NCBI RefSeq assembly: GCF_913777625.1
Contig: NZ_CAJYTI010000026.1
Span: forward strand, 102,438 to 166,437
Length of the DNA: 64,000 nt
From: an uncultured Sphingomonas sp.
GTDB lineage: Bacteria; Pseudomonadota; Alphaproteobacteria; Sphingomonadales; Sphingomonadaceae
Reading direction: 5' to 3'
Below the pieces are notes generated by a model, which did not search any database, had not been told where the DNA came from, and saw only the letters and a list, made by a program, of their open reading frames with translations. Positions 16,394 to 23,652 of this stretch are shown here, one piece after another. A program made the translations under genes and the position numbers. Position 1 is the first letter of the stretch. Each line of letters begins with the position of its first letter.

Positions 16394-16597
16394 CCGGCTC
16401 CCCACGGTTTCATCAGCTTCGCTGGGCTAGGCCGGCAAATAGATAACCGTGGGTGCCGGAGCTGAAGGGTATGAACCCGTCGGGCTGAAGCCGTCGATAG
16501 CTGCCGGTGACGTTAACCGCTAAGCGGCCTCCCCACACGTCATAATGAAGCCGGCTCCACAGGTGATGTGTGCGGTTTCTTCATTCATCATACGGTA
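16394..16597. ncRNA. Strongly structured non-coding region with competing stems
   Basis: CCGGC plus CCCACGGTT (16394-16409) pair with AACCGTGGG plus GCCGG (16445-16459). The same CCGGAGCT (16456-16463) can instead pair with AGCT-G-CCGG (16499-16507), enclosing two small hairpins (GGGT/ACCC and GGC/GCC). Further 3' are CCGC/GCGG (near 16517-16528) and AATGAAG/CTTCATT (16544-16550 and near 16578-16584). The two main stems exclude each other, as in attenuators. Which strand is transcribed is not known; the minus strand would form the leader of the leftward operon. Confidence 0.45.
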
Positions 16598-16668
16598 TCG
16601 ATTCAAGCGCTTGAAAATAAACGAAAAATAGAAAAATTTTACGGGTTATGAGCCGGTCGGGATGACTG

Positions 16669-17199
16669 TCACCACGGCGGAACATACTCCGGAACAGGGC
16701 CCATGGATCTCGTCCAGTCAGCCTGGAACTGTGTCTCGGCTTCCTGAAGGGCCTCCTGCTCGGCGCGTGCGACCGCCCCCTCCCGTGGAGTCCCCTTCGC
16801 GTCGCGCCATGCGGGAAACCATCTAAGCGCAACCCACGACAGGTGCCGGCTAAGTTGGTTGTTATACATCTGCCAGAGCTGGTGTTGATGGAGTTGCAGC
16901 TCCTTGTCTAAACGGCTGCACTCGTAGCGGGAGCGCTCCCGCTTGGCCGCGCCCGCGTATTCTTTCGAGAGCCGCTTCACCGTCGCGGGACTCACGCTCC
17001 AGCGGGTTGCGGTGGCCGCGATCGTTGCCTTGTGCGCCTGCCGCCATGCGACAAGCTTGATCGGGTCCACTTTGTGGGGCCGGCCCCCGGCTTGAGGAGT
17101 GATCGGGGGCGTCTCCATGCCCTCAGCAGGTTCGGCGGCTGCTATGCGCGCGAACAGGGCTTCCTCTTCTGCGATGTCGTCGTCGTATGCTTCACTCAA
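16669..17199 (-). CDS. HTH-containing DNA-binding protein of the element
   Basis: A 176-residue protein. I choose TTG 17199 because TTAGGAG lies at good spacing upstream; an in-frame GTG at 17241 has no such site. An acidic N-terminus (LSEAYDDDIAEEEALFARI) is followed by GRPHKVDPIKLVAWRQAHKA and a helix-turn-helix, TIAATATRWSVSPATVKRL (about residues 75-95), of the type used in resolvase-like or terminase-small-subunit-like DNA binding. The rest is a charged helix and a Trp-rich end (LSWVALRWFPAWRDAK). It lies upstream of the structured non-coding region on the same strand and may bind it. No named family is recognised; a replication or packaging initiator is possible but unproven. Confidence 0.6.
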   Translation of the reverse strand: MSEAYDDDIAEEEALFARIAAAEPAEGMETPPITPQAGGRPHKVDPIKLVAWRQAHKATIAATATRWSVSPATVKRLSKEYAGAAKRERSRYECSRLDKELQLHQHQLWQMYNNQLSRHLSWVALRWFPAWRDAKGTPREGAVARAEQEALQEAETQFQADWTRSMGPVPEYVPPW

Positions 17200-17361
17200 T
17201 CGTTGTTCTCCTAATAGTCGGTTGTGATGTGCGCTTGGCACGCGGGGTCCGTACGGGGCGCTGCGAGCGCGTCCCGTAGGGTTCGTGGAAAAGTGGTGTG
17301 GCTGGTGCCGAAAATGCGGCGCGGGGCTCTGGCGGCGCTCTCCGTGCCAATTTGGCGGATG

Positions 17362-17640
17362 TCAGGTTGAGCTTCTGGCGGGGCCTCGGATCAATCGACC
17401 AAGCTGGGCGGGATCGGGCCGGCGAAGCTCCGCGAAGTCCGGTTCGTCCGGGGCTTCATGGGTTTCGAGTTTGGCAGTTCGGGCTTCATAAGCCTCTACC
17501 GCTTCTGGCCGTATGCGGATCAGCTTCTCACCCAAACGGAATGCTTCCAACTCACCGGCTTTGATCAGGCTGTAGACGAAGGTGTCGCTCACGCCCCAAT
17601 GGGCGGCGAGGCTCGCAACGGTCATGGCTTTTTGGGTCAT
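17362..17640 (-). CDS. Excisionase-family (HTH_17/MerR-like) DNA-binding protein
   Basis: A 92-residue protein from ATG 17640 (a GTG at 17649 is also possible). Residues 5-55 (MTVASLAAHWGVSDTFVYSL, then IKAGELEAFRLGEKLIRIRP) match the winged-helix domain of excisionases and related helix-turn-helix proteins that bend DNA: the first helix, the VS-type turn, and the LxAxRxG-IRI wing are all visible. The tail is acidic and proline-rich. In an integrated element it could serve as recombination directionality factor for the tyrosine integrase, although it is 8 kb from that gene. A role as regulator of the adjacent genes is the alternative. Confidence 0.75.
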   Translation of the reverse strand: MTQKAMTVASLAAHWGVSDTFVYSLIKAGELEAFRLGEKLIRIRPEAVEAYEARTAKLETHEAPDEPDFAELRRPDPAQLGRLIRGPARSST

Positions 17641-17706
17641 GAGGTGCACGGCTAACGCGGCGCCCTCAGCCTTGGAAAGAATAGAACAGGGGCAGGCGCG
17701 CCCGGA

Positions 17707-18384
17707 TCAGGCCGCGCTAGCTTCGCCCTCATTGATCCTGCGGAGCGCGCGGTCCAAGCTGGCCAAGTGCCATTTGCCGCCACCGGGCGACGGCACGGCG
17801 TTAGCGTTCAGCTCTGCGACTATAGCACGCATGGACAACCCACGGCCCTTCAGCTCGTTGAGCATTGGAGCGAGCGGGGCGATCCGGTCTGCGGCTTCGG
17901 CCTTGCGCTTCGTAGCCAGAGCCCTGCCGTTCTTACCTAGCTCTTTGCCGTTGGCTTTAGCTGCCGCCAGGGCGTCTTTGGTGCGCTGAGAAATCAGTCC
18001 GGCTTCCAGCTCTGCTACAGCAGCCATCTGCGTCAACAGGAAGCGCCCCATTGGCCCCTGCACTTTGGGCATGTCAGCGAACGCCACGTCTACCTTGCTG
18101 TCCAGTAGCGTGAGTAGGAACAGGGTATTGCGGCTTAGCCGGTCGAGCTTGGCGACGAGCAGTGTAGCCTTTAGCCGCTTCGCGTCGGCCAGAGCGGCGA
18201 CGAGCTGTGGACGTTTAGACAGGGCATTGCTGCCCTTGCCGGTCTCGGTTTCAACATACTCATTGATGATCGTCAAACCGTTCGAGCTGGCGAAGCGCGC
18301 GGCTGCCTCCCGTTGTGCCTCCAATCCGAGACCGCTTTTGCCCTGCTTGTCCGTGCTGACCCGAAGGTAGGTGATGGCCTGCAT
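17707..18384 (-). CDS. Serine recombinase (resolvase/invertase family)
   Basis: A 225-residue protein from ATG 18384, preceded by GAGGCGG. The motif ITYLRVSTDKQ gives the catalytic serine S10, and the resolvase fold continues with AKLDRLSRN (conserved arginines near residue 80) and MGRFLLTQMAAVAELEAGLI, the usual E-helix region. The C-terminal part (about 160-225) carries a recombinase-type helix-turn-helix (LNELKGRGLSMRAIVAELN). Its length fits resolvases and small invertases, not large integrases. It is encoded divergently from the cargo genes, with an inverted repeat in between that could be its binding site. It may resolve multimers or invert a segment of the element; no invertible segment was found by eye. 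Confidence 0.92.
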   Translation of the reverse strand: MQAITYLRVSTDKQGKSGLGLEAQREAAARFASSNGLTIINEYVETETGKGSNALSKRPQLVAALADAKRLKATLLVAKLDRLSRNTLFLLTLLDSKVDVAFADMPKVQGPMGRFLLTQMAAVAELEAGLISQRTKDALAAAKANGKELGKNGRALATKRKAEAADRIAPLAPMLNELKGRGLSMRAIVAELNANAVPSPGGGKWHLASLDRALRRINEGEASAA

Positions 18385-18406
18385 GTGCCGCCTCAATCGC
18401 TTGCGT

Positions 18407-18438
18407 GTTCACAGATAAACGTTCGTATGTGTGTGAAC
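18407..18438. promoter_or_regulatory. Inverted repeat GTTCACA/TGTGAAC before the serine recombinase gene
   Basis: GTTCACA (18407-18413) and TGTGAAC (18432-18438) are separated by 18 bases and lie 23 bases upstream of the recombinase ATG, in the divergent gap to the gene at 18652. This is a suitable place for a resolvase site or an operator. Confidence 0.5.
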
Positions 18439-18651
18439 GTCCGGACTGTCAACGCGGATTTTGCGGGTTAGTCAAACGTACTGCGCTCTGAGGGTCGGCG
18501 GTATCAGGCTCGCGTTCGGCAGGCCTGAGGCGGGGCTACGGGGGAGTTTCTGCGCTCATGTGGTCGGAGTTGCCTCTTCTCACGGCTAATGCAAAATCAG
18601 GTCGGAGTTCGACAACGATCTTAAACAGCGACCATTTGGGGGAGGGGTTGA

Positions 18652-19260
18652 ATGCATCCTGCGGCCGTAGTTCATGCTCAGCGAAAGCTTGAGAACGCGG
18701 AAAGGGCTCTACATAATTTGCGGAATGCCGAAGATTTCTCCGAAATTGAGCGGGAATGGTCTGCGTTCTTGATGGCGCTTGGCACGATCTACACGAAGTT
18801 GGAGCAGGGATCGAAGCTAAATAACGTGAGTCGTGGTTGGTTTGATCAAGTCAAGCGCGAGAGGCGTGAAGATAAATTACTGCAGTATTTGCACCAGGCG
18901 CGAAACGCAGAGGAGCATGGGATTGAGGACATCACCTCCCGAAATGCGCGAATCTTGAGGCAGCCGCTGAAACTTCCAAATGGGAAAACGGCAGAGCTTA
19001 GAATAAGCTTACCGGCTGGGCCAGAAGATTTACAATTGTCCGAGGATGGCAATGAAACGAAGCTATTCGATGGGCTGCAGCGGATTAGCTCAACCGTCGC
19101 CTTGGTACCAGTTAAGAACCATGGAACGATTTTCTCTGTTCCGGACGAACATCTTGGTAAGCCATTCGCTCCGGTGGATCCTCTGGCCGTCGCAGAGGCC
19201 GGATATGACTATGCCGCATTACTCGTCTCAACCGCGAAGGCGTTCTCCGAACTCAACTGA
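18652..19260 (+). CDS. Unknown protein with HEPN-like Rx4H motif
   Basis: A 202-residue protein starting at ATG 18652 after GGGGGAGGGG. The first 100 residues are mostly helical (HAQRKLENAERALHNLRN and so on) and end in YLHQARNAEEHGIED. Here R84 and H89 form an Rx4H pattern in the expected place near the end of a four-helix bundle, as in HEPN domains, many of which are RNases in toxin and anti-phage systems. Residues 105-202 are beta-rich (LPNGKTAELRISLPAG). The HEPN assignment is by pattern only. It lies 344 bases before an OLD-type nuclease gene in the same direction and has the same lower G+C, so the two may be cargo of one defence locus. Confidence 0.6.
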   Translation: MHPAAVVHAQRKLENAERALHNLRNAEDFSEIEREWSAFLMALGTIYTKLEQGSKLNNVSRGWFDQVKRERREDKLLQYLHQARNAEEHGIEDITSRNARILRQPLKLPNGKTAELRISLPAGPEDLQLSEDGNETKLFDGLQRISSTVALVPVKNHGTIFSVPDEHLGKPFAPVDPLAVAEAGYDYAALLVSTAKAFSELN

Positions 19261-19604
19261 GATCGGAATCAACGCGATAATGCAGTAATCATTGATGGTG
19301 GCTACGGCTCGCTCCGCCCAACTGCAACGCCCCTCACGTTGCGGTTCACCCCGCTAATCAGGGTGCCCAACAAACTCGCTGACCGCTAACCCGGATCAGG
19401 GAAGGCAGCTTTAGAGCCTCAATGCTCACGGCCCGCGCCGGAATACCGGAATGATACCGAGGGTCAGACTCGGTCCGGACGCCGTCGGTAGCAACTTTGG
19501 CCCTGAGGGTCCAGCCCTTCAGTGATTTCGGTCGGGAGAAGGGGGCATTGCGGTTTCTTTATGAGTCGATAGCATCGTTGACGCATCAAACGGTGGGGGG
19601 CGCA
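19261..19604 (+). other. Gap between the HEPN-like gene and the OLD-type gene
   Basis: No convincing gene is seen. A hairpin ACCGAG/CTCGGT lies at 19456-19474. The OLD-type reading frame is open from TTG 19497, so part of this gap may be coding if that start is used. GGGGGG at about 19594-19600 could be the ribosome site for TTG 19605. Confidence 0.5.
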
Positions 19605-21374
19605 TTGCCAGTCTATTTGGAAGCCTTAGCTCTTAAAAACTACCGCGGCATCGGCCGCGACTGGGTAGAAATGCCTCGTTTCAAGGAGCTAAACTTTTTC
19701 GTAGGGGCGAATAACGCAGGGAAGTCAACGGTACTCAACTTCATTTCTAACTATTTGCCAGTTCAAGAAACGGAAGGAGTTTCCCTTAAGAAGATCGATC
19801 GCTTAGATGTCAATTATGAAGCTCGCGGCGACAGCGTCGCGGTGCGCGTTGGTATAAGAAGAGAAAAATTTATTGAGGCGTTTCGCGCTCGCTACGAGCA
19901 GCGGCTTGGCCATAGAATGCACGTGTATTTGAGATATGTGGAAGCTATTCTAGAATTACTTTGCAAAGATAGCGGTGCGGTTTGGGTTGAAGCTAAAGTT
20001 CCTTATAGCGGGCGTTTTTCTCTTTTTAATGCTGATGATCCGACAGTATTCCAATCCATATTGCAGTCAAATGAATGGCAGAGTCTCTGGGGACAATTGA
20101 CTGGACAGTCAGGTGGATCTCTCGTTGCGCATTGGATCCCTGACACGTTGAAGACCTTTGTCAAGCTTGTGAATGTCGATCTTCCGCCAATTCGCTTGAT
20201 TCATGCCATCAGAATGATCGGGCCCTCGGGAGAGGAGATGGTGGGCTACAGCGGAACGGGGCTCATCGATAAATTAATGGCGGTACAAAGTCCTGATGTT
20301 CATCACCTTGAGGATCGCATCAAATTCGACAAAATAAATGCGTTTTTACAGTCAGTTACTGACGAGCCTGATGCTGCTATAGAAATACCTTACACTAGAG
20401 CACACGTGCTGGTGAGAATAAGAGGTAAGGTTCTTCCTCTCGCCAATCTTGGCACCGGTGTGCATGAAGTTGTTATGCTTGCCGCATTCTGTACATTAAG
20501 CTCACAAGAGATTATCTGCATCGAGGAGCCCGAGCTTCATTTGCATCCGCTCTTGCAGAGGAAGCTGATGAACTATCTTAGAGAGAAAACCAATAATCAG
20601 TACTTCATCGCCACCCATTCTGCCGCGTTTATAGACACGCCTGGGGCAGCCCTTTTCCATGTTAGTAACGGAGAGAGTGGGACTAAGATCGAGGAAGCGG
20701 TCCTTCAGAAGCAACTTCACGCTATATGCGTTGATCTTGGTCATCGAGCATCTGACATCGTTCAAGCGAATTCAGTTATCTGGGTAGAAGGTCCGTCTGA
20801 TCGAATTTATCTAAATCATTGGATAGCTGCGGTCGATCCAAATTTGATAGAGGGGATTCACTATTCCATCATGTTCTATGGTGGACGTCTGCTGAGTCAC
20901 TTGAGCGCGAGTGATGATGAAGTTCTGGACTTCATAAAACTTAGGGCCCTAAATAGAAATCTCGCTATCGTCGTTGACAGTGATCGGCCGAGTGCTCGTC
21001 ATAAAATAAATGATACCAAGCAAAGAGTTATCGGTGAGTTCCTAACGGATGGCGGGGTTGCTTGGCTGACGCATGGGCGAGAAGTGGAAAATTATATTAA
21101 ACATGACTTGCTGCAGACGTGCGTTAATCGAGTAGTAGGTGCGGCTTACGGCCGTCCCATCGACGGCGGGCCTTACGACCATGCGTTATACTTCGAGAGA
21201 TCGCGCCCGAAAAAAACTAGAAAGAAGCCAGCGCCAGAAACCCTCGTCGAAACCAACGTCGACAAGGTCAAGGTAAGCCGAGAGGTAGCGAAGGAGCCAG
21301 CCGACCTGTCGGTGTTGGATCTCCGGGACAGGCTGGCTGAGCTCGTGGCTATGATCAGAGCTGCCAATAGGTGA
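19605..21374 (+). CDS. OLD-family ATP-dependent endonuclease (AAA ATPase plus TOPRIM)
   Basis: From TTG 19605 the protein is 589 residues and begins LPVYLEALALKNYRGI, the usual start of the family; TTG 19497 and GTG 19593 are in-frame alternatives. Walker A is GANNAGKST (about residues 34-42), the signature-like segment is LGTGVHEVVM, Walker B is IICIEEPELHLHP (about 303-315), and the switch histidine is in ATHSAAF. A TOPRIM domain follows, with the conserved glutamate in WVEGPSDRIYL (about 393) and the acidic pair in VVDSDR (about 458). OLD-family proteins are DNA nucleases, and several (P2 Old, GajA) act against phages. The gene lies 100 bases before the right attachment site, the usual place for cargo. 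No UvrD-like helicase partner (as in Gabija) is next to it. G+C is lower than in the host. Confidence 0.88.
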   Translation: MPVYLEALALKNYRGIGRDWVEMPRFKELNFFVGANNAGKSTVLNFISNYLPVQETEGVSLKKIDRLDVNYEARGDSVAVRVGIRREKFIEAFRARYEQRLGHRMHVYLRYVEAILELLCKDSGAVWVEAKVPYSGRFSLFNADDPTVFQSILQSNEWQSLWGQLTGQSGGSLVAHWIPDTLKTFVKLVNVDLPPIRLIHAIRMIGPSGEEMVGYSGTGLIDKLMAVQSPDVHHLEDRIKFDKINAFLQSVTDEPDAAIEIPYTRAHVLVRIRGKVLPLANLGTGVHEVVMLAAFCTLSSQEIICIEEPELHLHPLLQRKLMNYLREKTNNQYFIATHSAAFIDTPGAALFHVSNGESGTKIEEAVLQKQLHAICVDLGHRASDIVQANSVIWVEGPSDRIYLNHWIAAVDPNLIEGIHYSIMFYGGRLLSHLSASDDEVLDFIKLRALNRNLAIVVDSDRPSARHKINDTKQRVIGEFLTDGGVAWLTHGREVENYIKHDLLQTCVNRVVGAAYGRPIDGGPYDHALYFERSRPKKTRKKPAPETLVETNVDKVKVSREVAKEPADLSVLDLRDRLAELVAMIRAANR

Positions 21375-21473
21375 GGGGAGTTGAATGGTCGAAAACCCGG
21401 TGTTACATCTGGCCAGTCCAGTGGTAAGAGGCGCTTTGAATTTCCCTTTGTTTTCCAATGGTTGAAGACGGGA

Positions 21474-21504
21474 GGTTCGATTCCCCTCAGCTCCACCAGC
21501 CGCC
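21474..21504 (+). repeat. attR: right 31-bp direct repeat, truncated tRNA-Ala 3' end
   Basis: It is identical to 7883-7913 and ends the element. It is followed at 21507-21513 by seven T residues, which probably are the original transcription end of tRNA-Ala, now separated from the intact gene by the insertion. No tRNA 5' part precedes it. Confidence 0.93.
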
Positions 21505-21530
21505 CCTTTTTTTCCTGAAAAGCTGAAGCG

Positions 21531-22874
21531 CTAGCCGGCAATCGCCAGGCGTACCCGCACGCGCAGGCCCGGCCGGGCATCGTCCAGCGTGAGCGTGCCG
21601 CGGTGCAGCCGTGCGATCGCCACTGCGAGCGGCAGGCCCAGTCCGTGGCCGCGCGTGTGCCGGCTCGCCTCCAGCCGACCGAACCGGCGCAGCGCATGGT
21701 CGCGCTCGGCGGCGGGGATGCCGGGACCGTTGTCCGCCACCTCGAGGAGCGCCGTGTCCCCCTCCGCCCGCACCGACAGTCGGATCATCGTGCCGGGCGG
21801 GGTGTGGGTGACGGCGTTCTCGATCAGGTTCACGACGAGCTGGGTCAGCAAGCGGGGGTCGCCTTCCACTCGGACGCCCGGCGGCGTCTCGGCCTCGAAG
21901 TCCCGGCCGCTTTCGGTGACCAGCAATTGCAGGCCTTCGCCGACATCGGCAGCCAGCGCTGCCAGGTCGACCGGCTCGAACCCTGCGCGGCGGTCGCCGC
22001 CTTCGATCTCGGAGATGCGGAGAATCGCCGCGAAGATGGCGAGGATCTCCTCGCTCTCGGCGACGGCAGCTGCCAGTTCCTCGCGCACCGGCGCGGCCTC
22101 GGGTGCGTCGGCGAGGGCGGCCAGCCGGCCGTGTAGCCGGGCGAGCGGGGTGCGCAGATCATGGGCGATGTCGTTCGAGATGCTCCGCATGCCGGTCATC
22201 AGATCGCCGATCCGATCGAGCATGCGATTGAAGGTGAGGGCGAGCCCGCCGAAAACGCTGGTCTCGCGGTTGACCGGCACGCGCGCGCGCAGATCGCCCT
22301 CGATGATCGCCTCGGCCGCGCCGCCGATCGCCGCGATGTTCATGCGGATCGCCCGGATCAGCGCCAGCGAGCCGATCAGCAGCAGCGCCATCACCGTGCC
22401 GAAACCGATCGCCAGGATGTGCAGCCGGTTGCCGTCGTGCAGGTCGAGCGGCTCGCTTTCGGCAACGATGGCGAGCGTCGCGCCGCCGGGCAGTCGGCTC
22501 GCCCATACGCGGCCGCGCGACAGCCCCGGGATCCCGGCATCGCGGCCGATCGTGGAGGTGCCGAGCGGCAGCGGCATCGCCGGCGTGATGTTGCCGGCGA
22601 CCACCGCGCCGCGCGCGTCCCGCAGGAGAAAGCCGATATCGGCGGTCTCGCGGTCGCTTCGCTCGCGGTCGATGCGGCGGGCGATCTCGGGGAGCGTGGC
22701 ATTGCCCTGCAGCAGCTCGCGCGCCTCGCCGTGGAGGCGAAGGTCGACCTGGCGATCGATCGCGTCGAGCAGCGCGAGATAGACGCCGGCACCGGCGAGC
22801 GCGGTCGCCGCCGACAGGCCCAGCGCGAAGCCGATGGCGATCCGGCCCAGCGAACGGATGCGCCGCGTGGGCAC
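21531..22874 (-). CDS. Sensor histidine kinase, HAMP type
   Basis: A 447-residue inner-membrane kinase starting at GTG 22874, only three bases after the stop of its response regulator. Two transmembrane helices (about residues 10-32 and 148-170) enclose a periplasmic sensor region of about 115 residues. A HAMP domain (about 172-225) is followed by the phospho-acceptor histidine in DIAHDLRTPLARLH (H at about 243) and the ATP-binding boxes NLIENAVTHTPPG, DNGPGIP and GHGLGLPLA. It would phosphorylate the OmpR-type regulator at 22878. The signal is unknown; the sensor region has no motif I recognise. The gene ends just outside the right end of the integrated element. Confidence 0.93.
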   Translation of the reverse strand: MPTRRIRSLGRIAIGFALGLSAATALAGAGVYLALLDAIDRQVDLRLHGEARELLQGNATLPEIARRIDRERSDRETADIGFLLRDARGAVVAGNITPAMPLPLGTSTIGRDAGIPGLSRGRVWASRLPGGATLAIVAESEPLDLHDGNRLHILAIGFGTVMALLLIGSLALIRAIRMNIAAIGGAAEAIIEGDLRARVPVNRETSVFGGLALTFNRMLDRIGDLMTGMRSISNDIAHDLRTPLARLHGRLAALADAPEAAPVREELAAAVAESEEILAIFAAILRISEIEGGDRRAGFEPVDLAALAADVGEGLQLLVTESGRDFEAETPPGVRVEGDPRLLTQLVVNLIENAVTHTPPGTMIRLSVRAEGDTALLEVADNGPGIPAAERDHALRRFGRLEASRHTRGHGLGLPLAVAIARLHRGTLTLDDARPGLRVRVRLAIAG

Positions 22875-22877
22875 CGG

Positions 22878-23582
22878 TCAGGCGCGGAACATGTAGCCGA
22901 CGCCGCGTACGGTGACGATCGGATCGGGCAGGCCGGGCATGTCCAGCCGCTGGCGCAGCTTGAGGATATGGACGTCGACGATGTTGGTCGCGGGCACGAA
23001 ATCATAGCCCCAGACGCGTTCGATCAGCATCTTGCGCGAGAGCACGCTGCCGGCCTCGCGGACCAGCTCGGCGAGCAGCTTGAGTTCGGTCTTCTGCAGC
23101 TCGATCGGCTTGCCGGCGCGGGTGACGCGGTGGCGCAGTACGCTCACCGTCACGTCGCCGGCGGTCAGCGTCGCATTGTCGGCCGCCGGGGCGGTCCGCC
23201 GGCGCAGCACCGCGCGGATGCGGGCGTTGAGCTCGTCGATCTCGAACGGCTTGACGATATAGTCGTCGGCGCCGGCGTCGAGCCCTTCGACGCGCTCGTT
23301 GGTGAGGCCCAGCGCGGTGAGCAGGATCACCGGCGTCTCGATGCCTTCGGCGCGGATGCGGCGCAGTACTTCGACTCCCTCGATCACCGGCAGCATGCGA
23401 TCGAGCAGCACGACGTCGTAGCGCGCTTCGGCCAGCGCGGTGATCGCGGCGCGCCCGTCGCCGACGGCGGTAACGTCGTAGCCGAGCCCGCCAAGTTGCC
23501 GGACGAGCAGCGCGCTCAGCTGGGCATCGTCTTCGACGACCAGGGCGCGCAGGGCGGACGGAGCTTCGACAGGGGATTGCAT
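22878..23582 (-). CDS. OmpR/PhoB-family response regulator
   Basis: A 234-residue protein with an N-terminal receiver domain (residues 10-125): the acidic pocket is in LVVEDDAQL, the phospho-acceptor Asp is in DVVLLDRMLP, and the conserved Lys is in DYIVKPFEI. A winged-helix DNA-binding domain (about 135-232) carries ELKLLAELVREAG and RVWGYDF. It is transcribed with the kinase at 21531, three bases downstream. An S41 protease gene ends 70 bases upstream on the same strand and could be co-transcribed. The targets are unknown. Confidence 0.95.
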   Translation of the reverse strand: MQSPVEAPSALRALVVEDDAQLSALLVRQLGGLGYDVTAVGDGRAAITALAEARYDVVLLDRMLPVIEGVEVLRRIRAEGIETPVILLTALGLTNERVEGLDAGADDYIVKPFEIDELNARIRAVLRRRTAPAADNATLTAGDVTVSVLRHRVTRAGKPIELQKTELKLLAELVREAGSVLSRKMLIERVWGYDFVPATNIVDVHILKLRQRLDMPGLPDPIVTVRGVGYMFRA

Positions 23583-23652
23583 GCGCAGGTCCTTAGACGC
23601 GAAGGCTGTTCCTAACCTTACGAAATCGGCAGGTCGACTTCGCCGTCCGCGA

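Larger units (their letters stand above)
7883..21504. mobile_element. tRNA-Ala-integrated genomic element, about 13.6 kb
   Basis: The element is bounded by perfect 31-bp direct repeats, one of which is the 3' end of an intact tRNA-Ala gene. A tyrosine integrase lies at the tRNA end. The interior has a leftward gene block (10643-18384) and rightward cargo at both ends. Several cargo genes (9685-10560, 18652-21374) and the non-coding region near 16200-16380 are visibly richer in A+T than the host genes. An excisionase-like protein and a serine recombinase are also present. I recognise no terminase, portal, capsid, tail or conjugation gene, so it is neither a complete prophage nor an integrative conjugative element. 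It may be a phage satellite, a decayed prophage or a defence-bearing island. Confidence 0.9.

Noticed and set aside
16441..16530. tRNA-like gene on the minus strand in the structured region
   Set aside because: A GGGTTCATACCC segment resembles a T arm, but position 58 is wrong and no matching acceptor or anticodon arm is found.
18652..21374. Gabija system
   Set aside because: The OLD-type protein resembles GajA in architecture, but no UvrD-like helicase (GajB) lies next to it.
7883..21504. Complete prophage
   Set aside because: No terminase, portal, capsid, tail or lysis gene is recognised in 13.6 kb.
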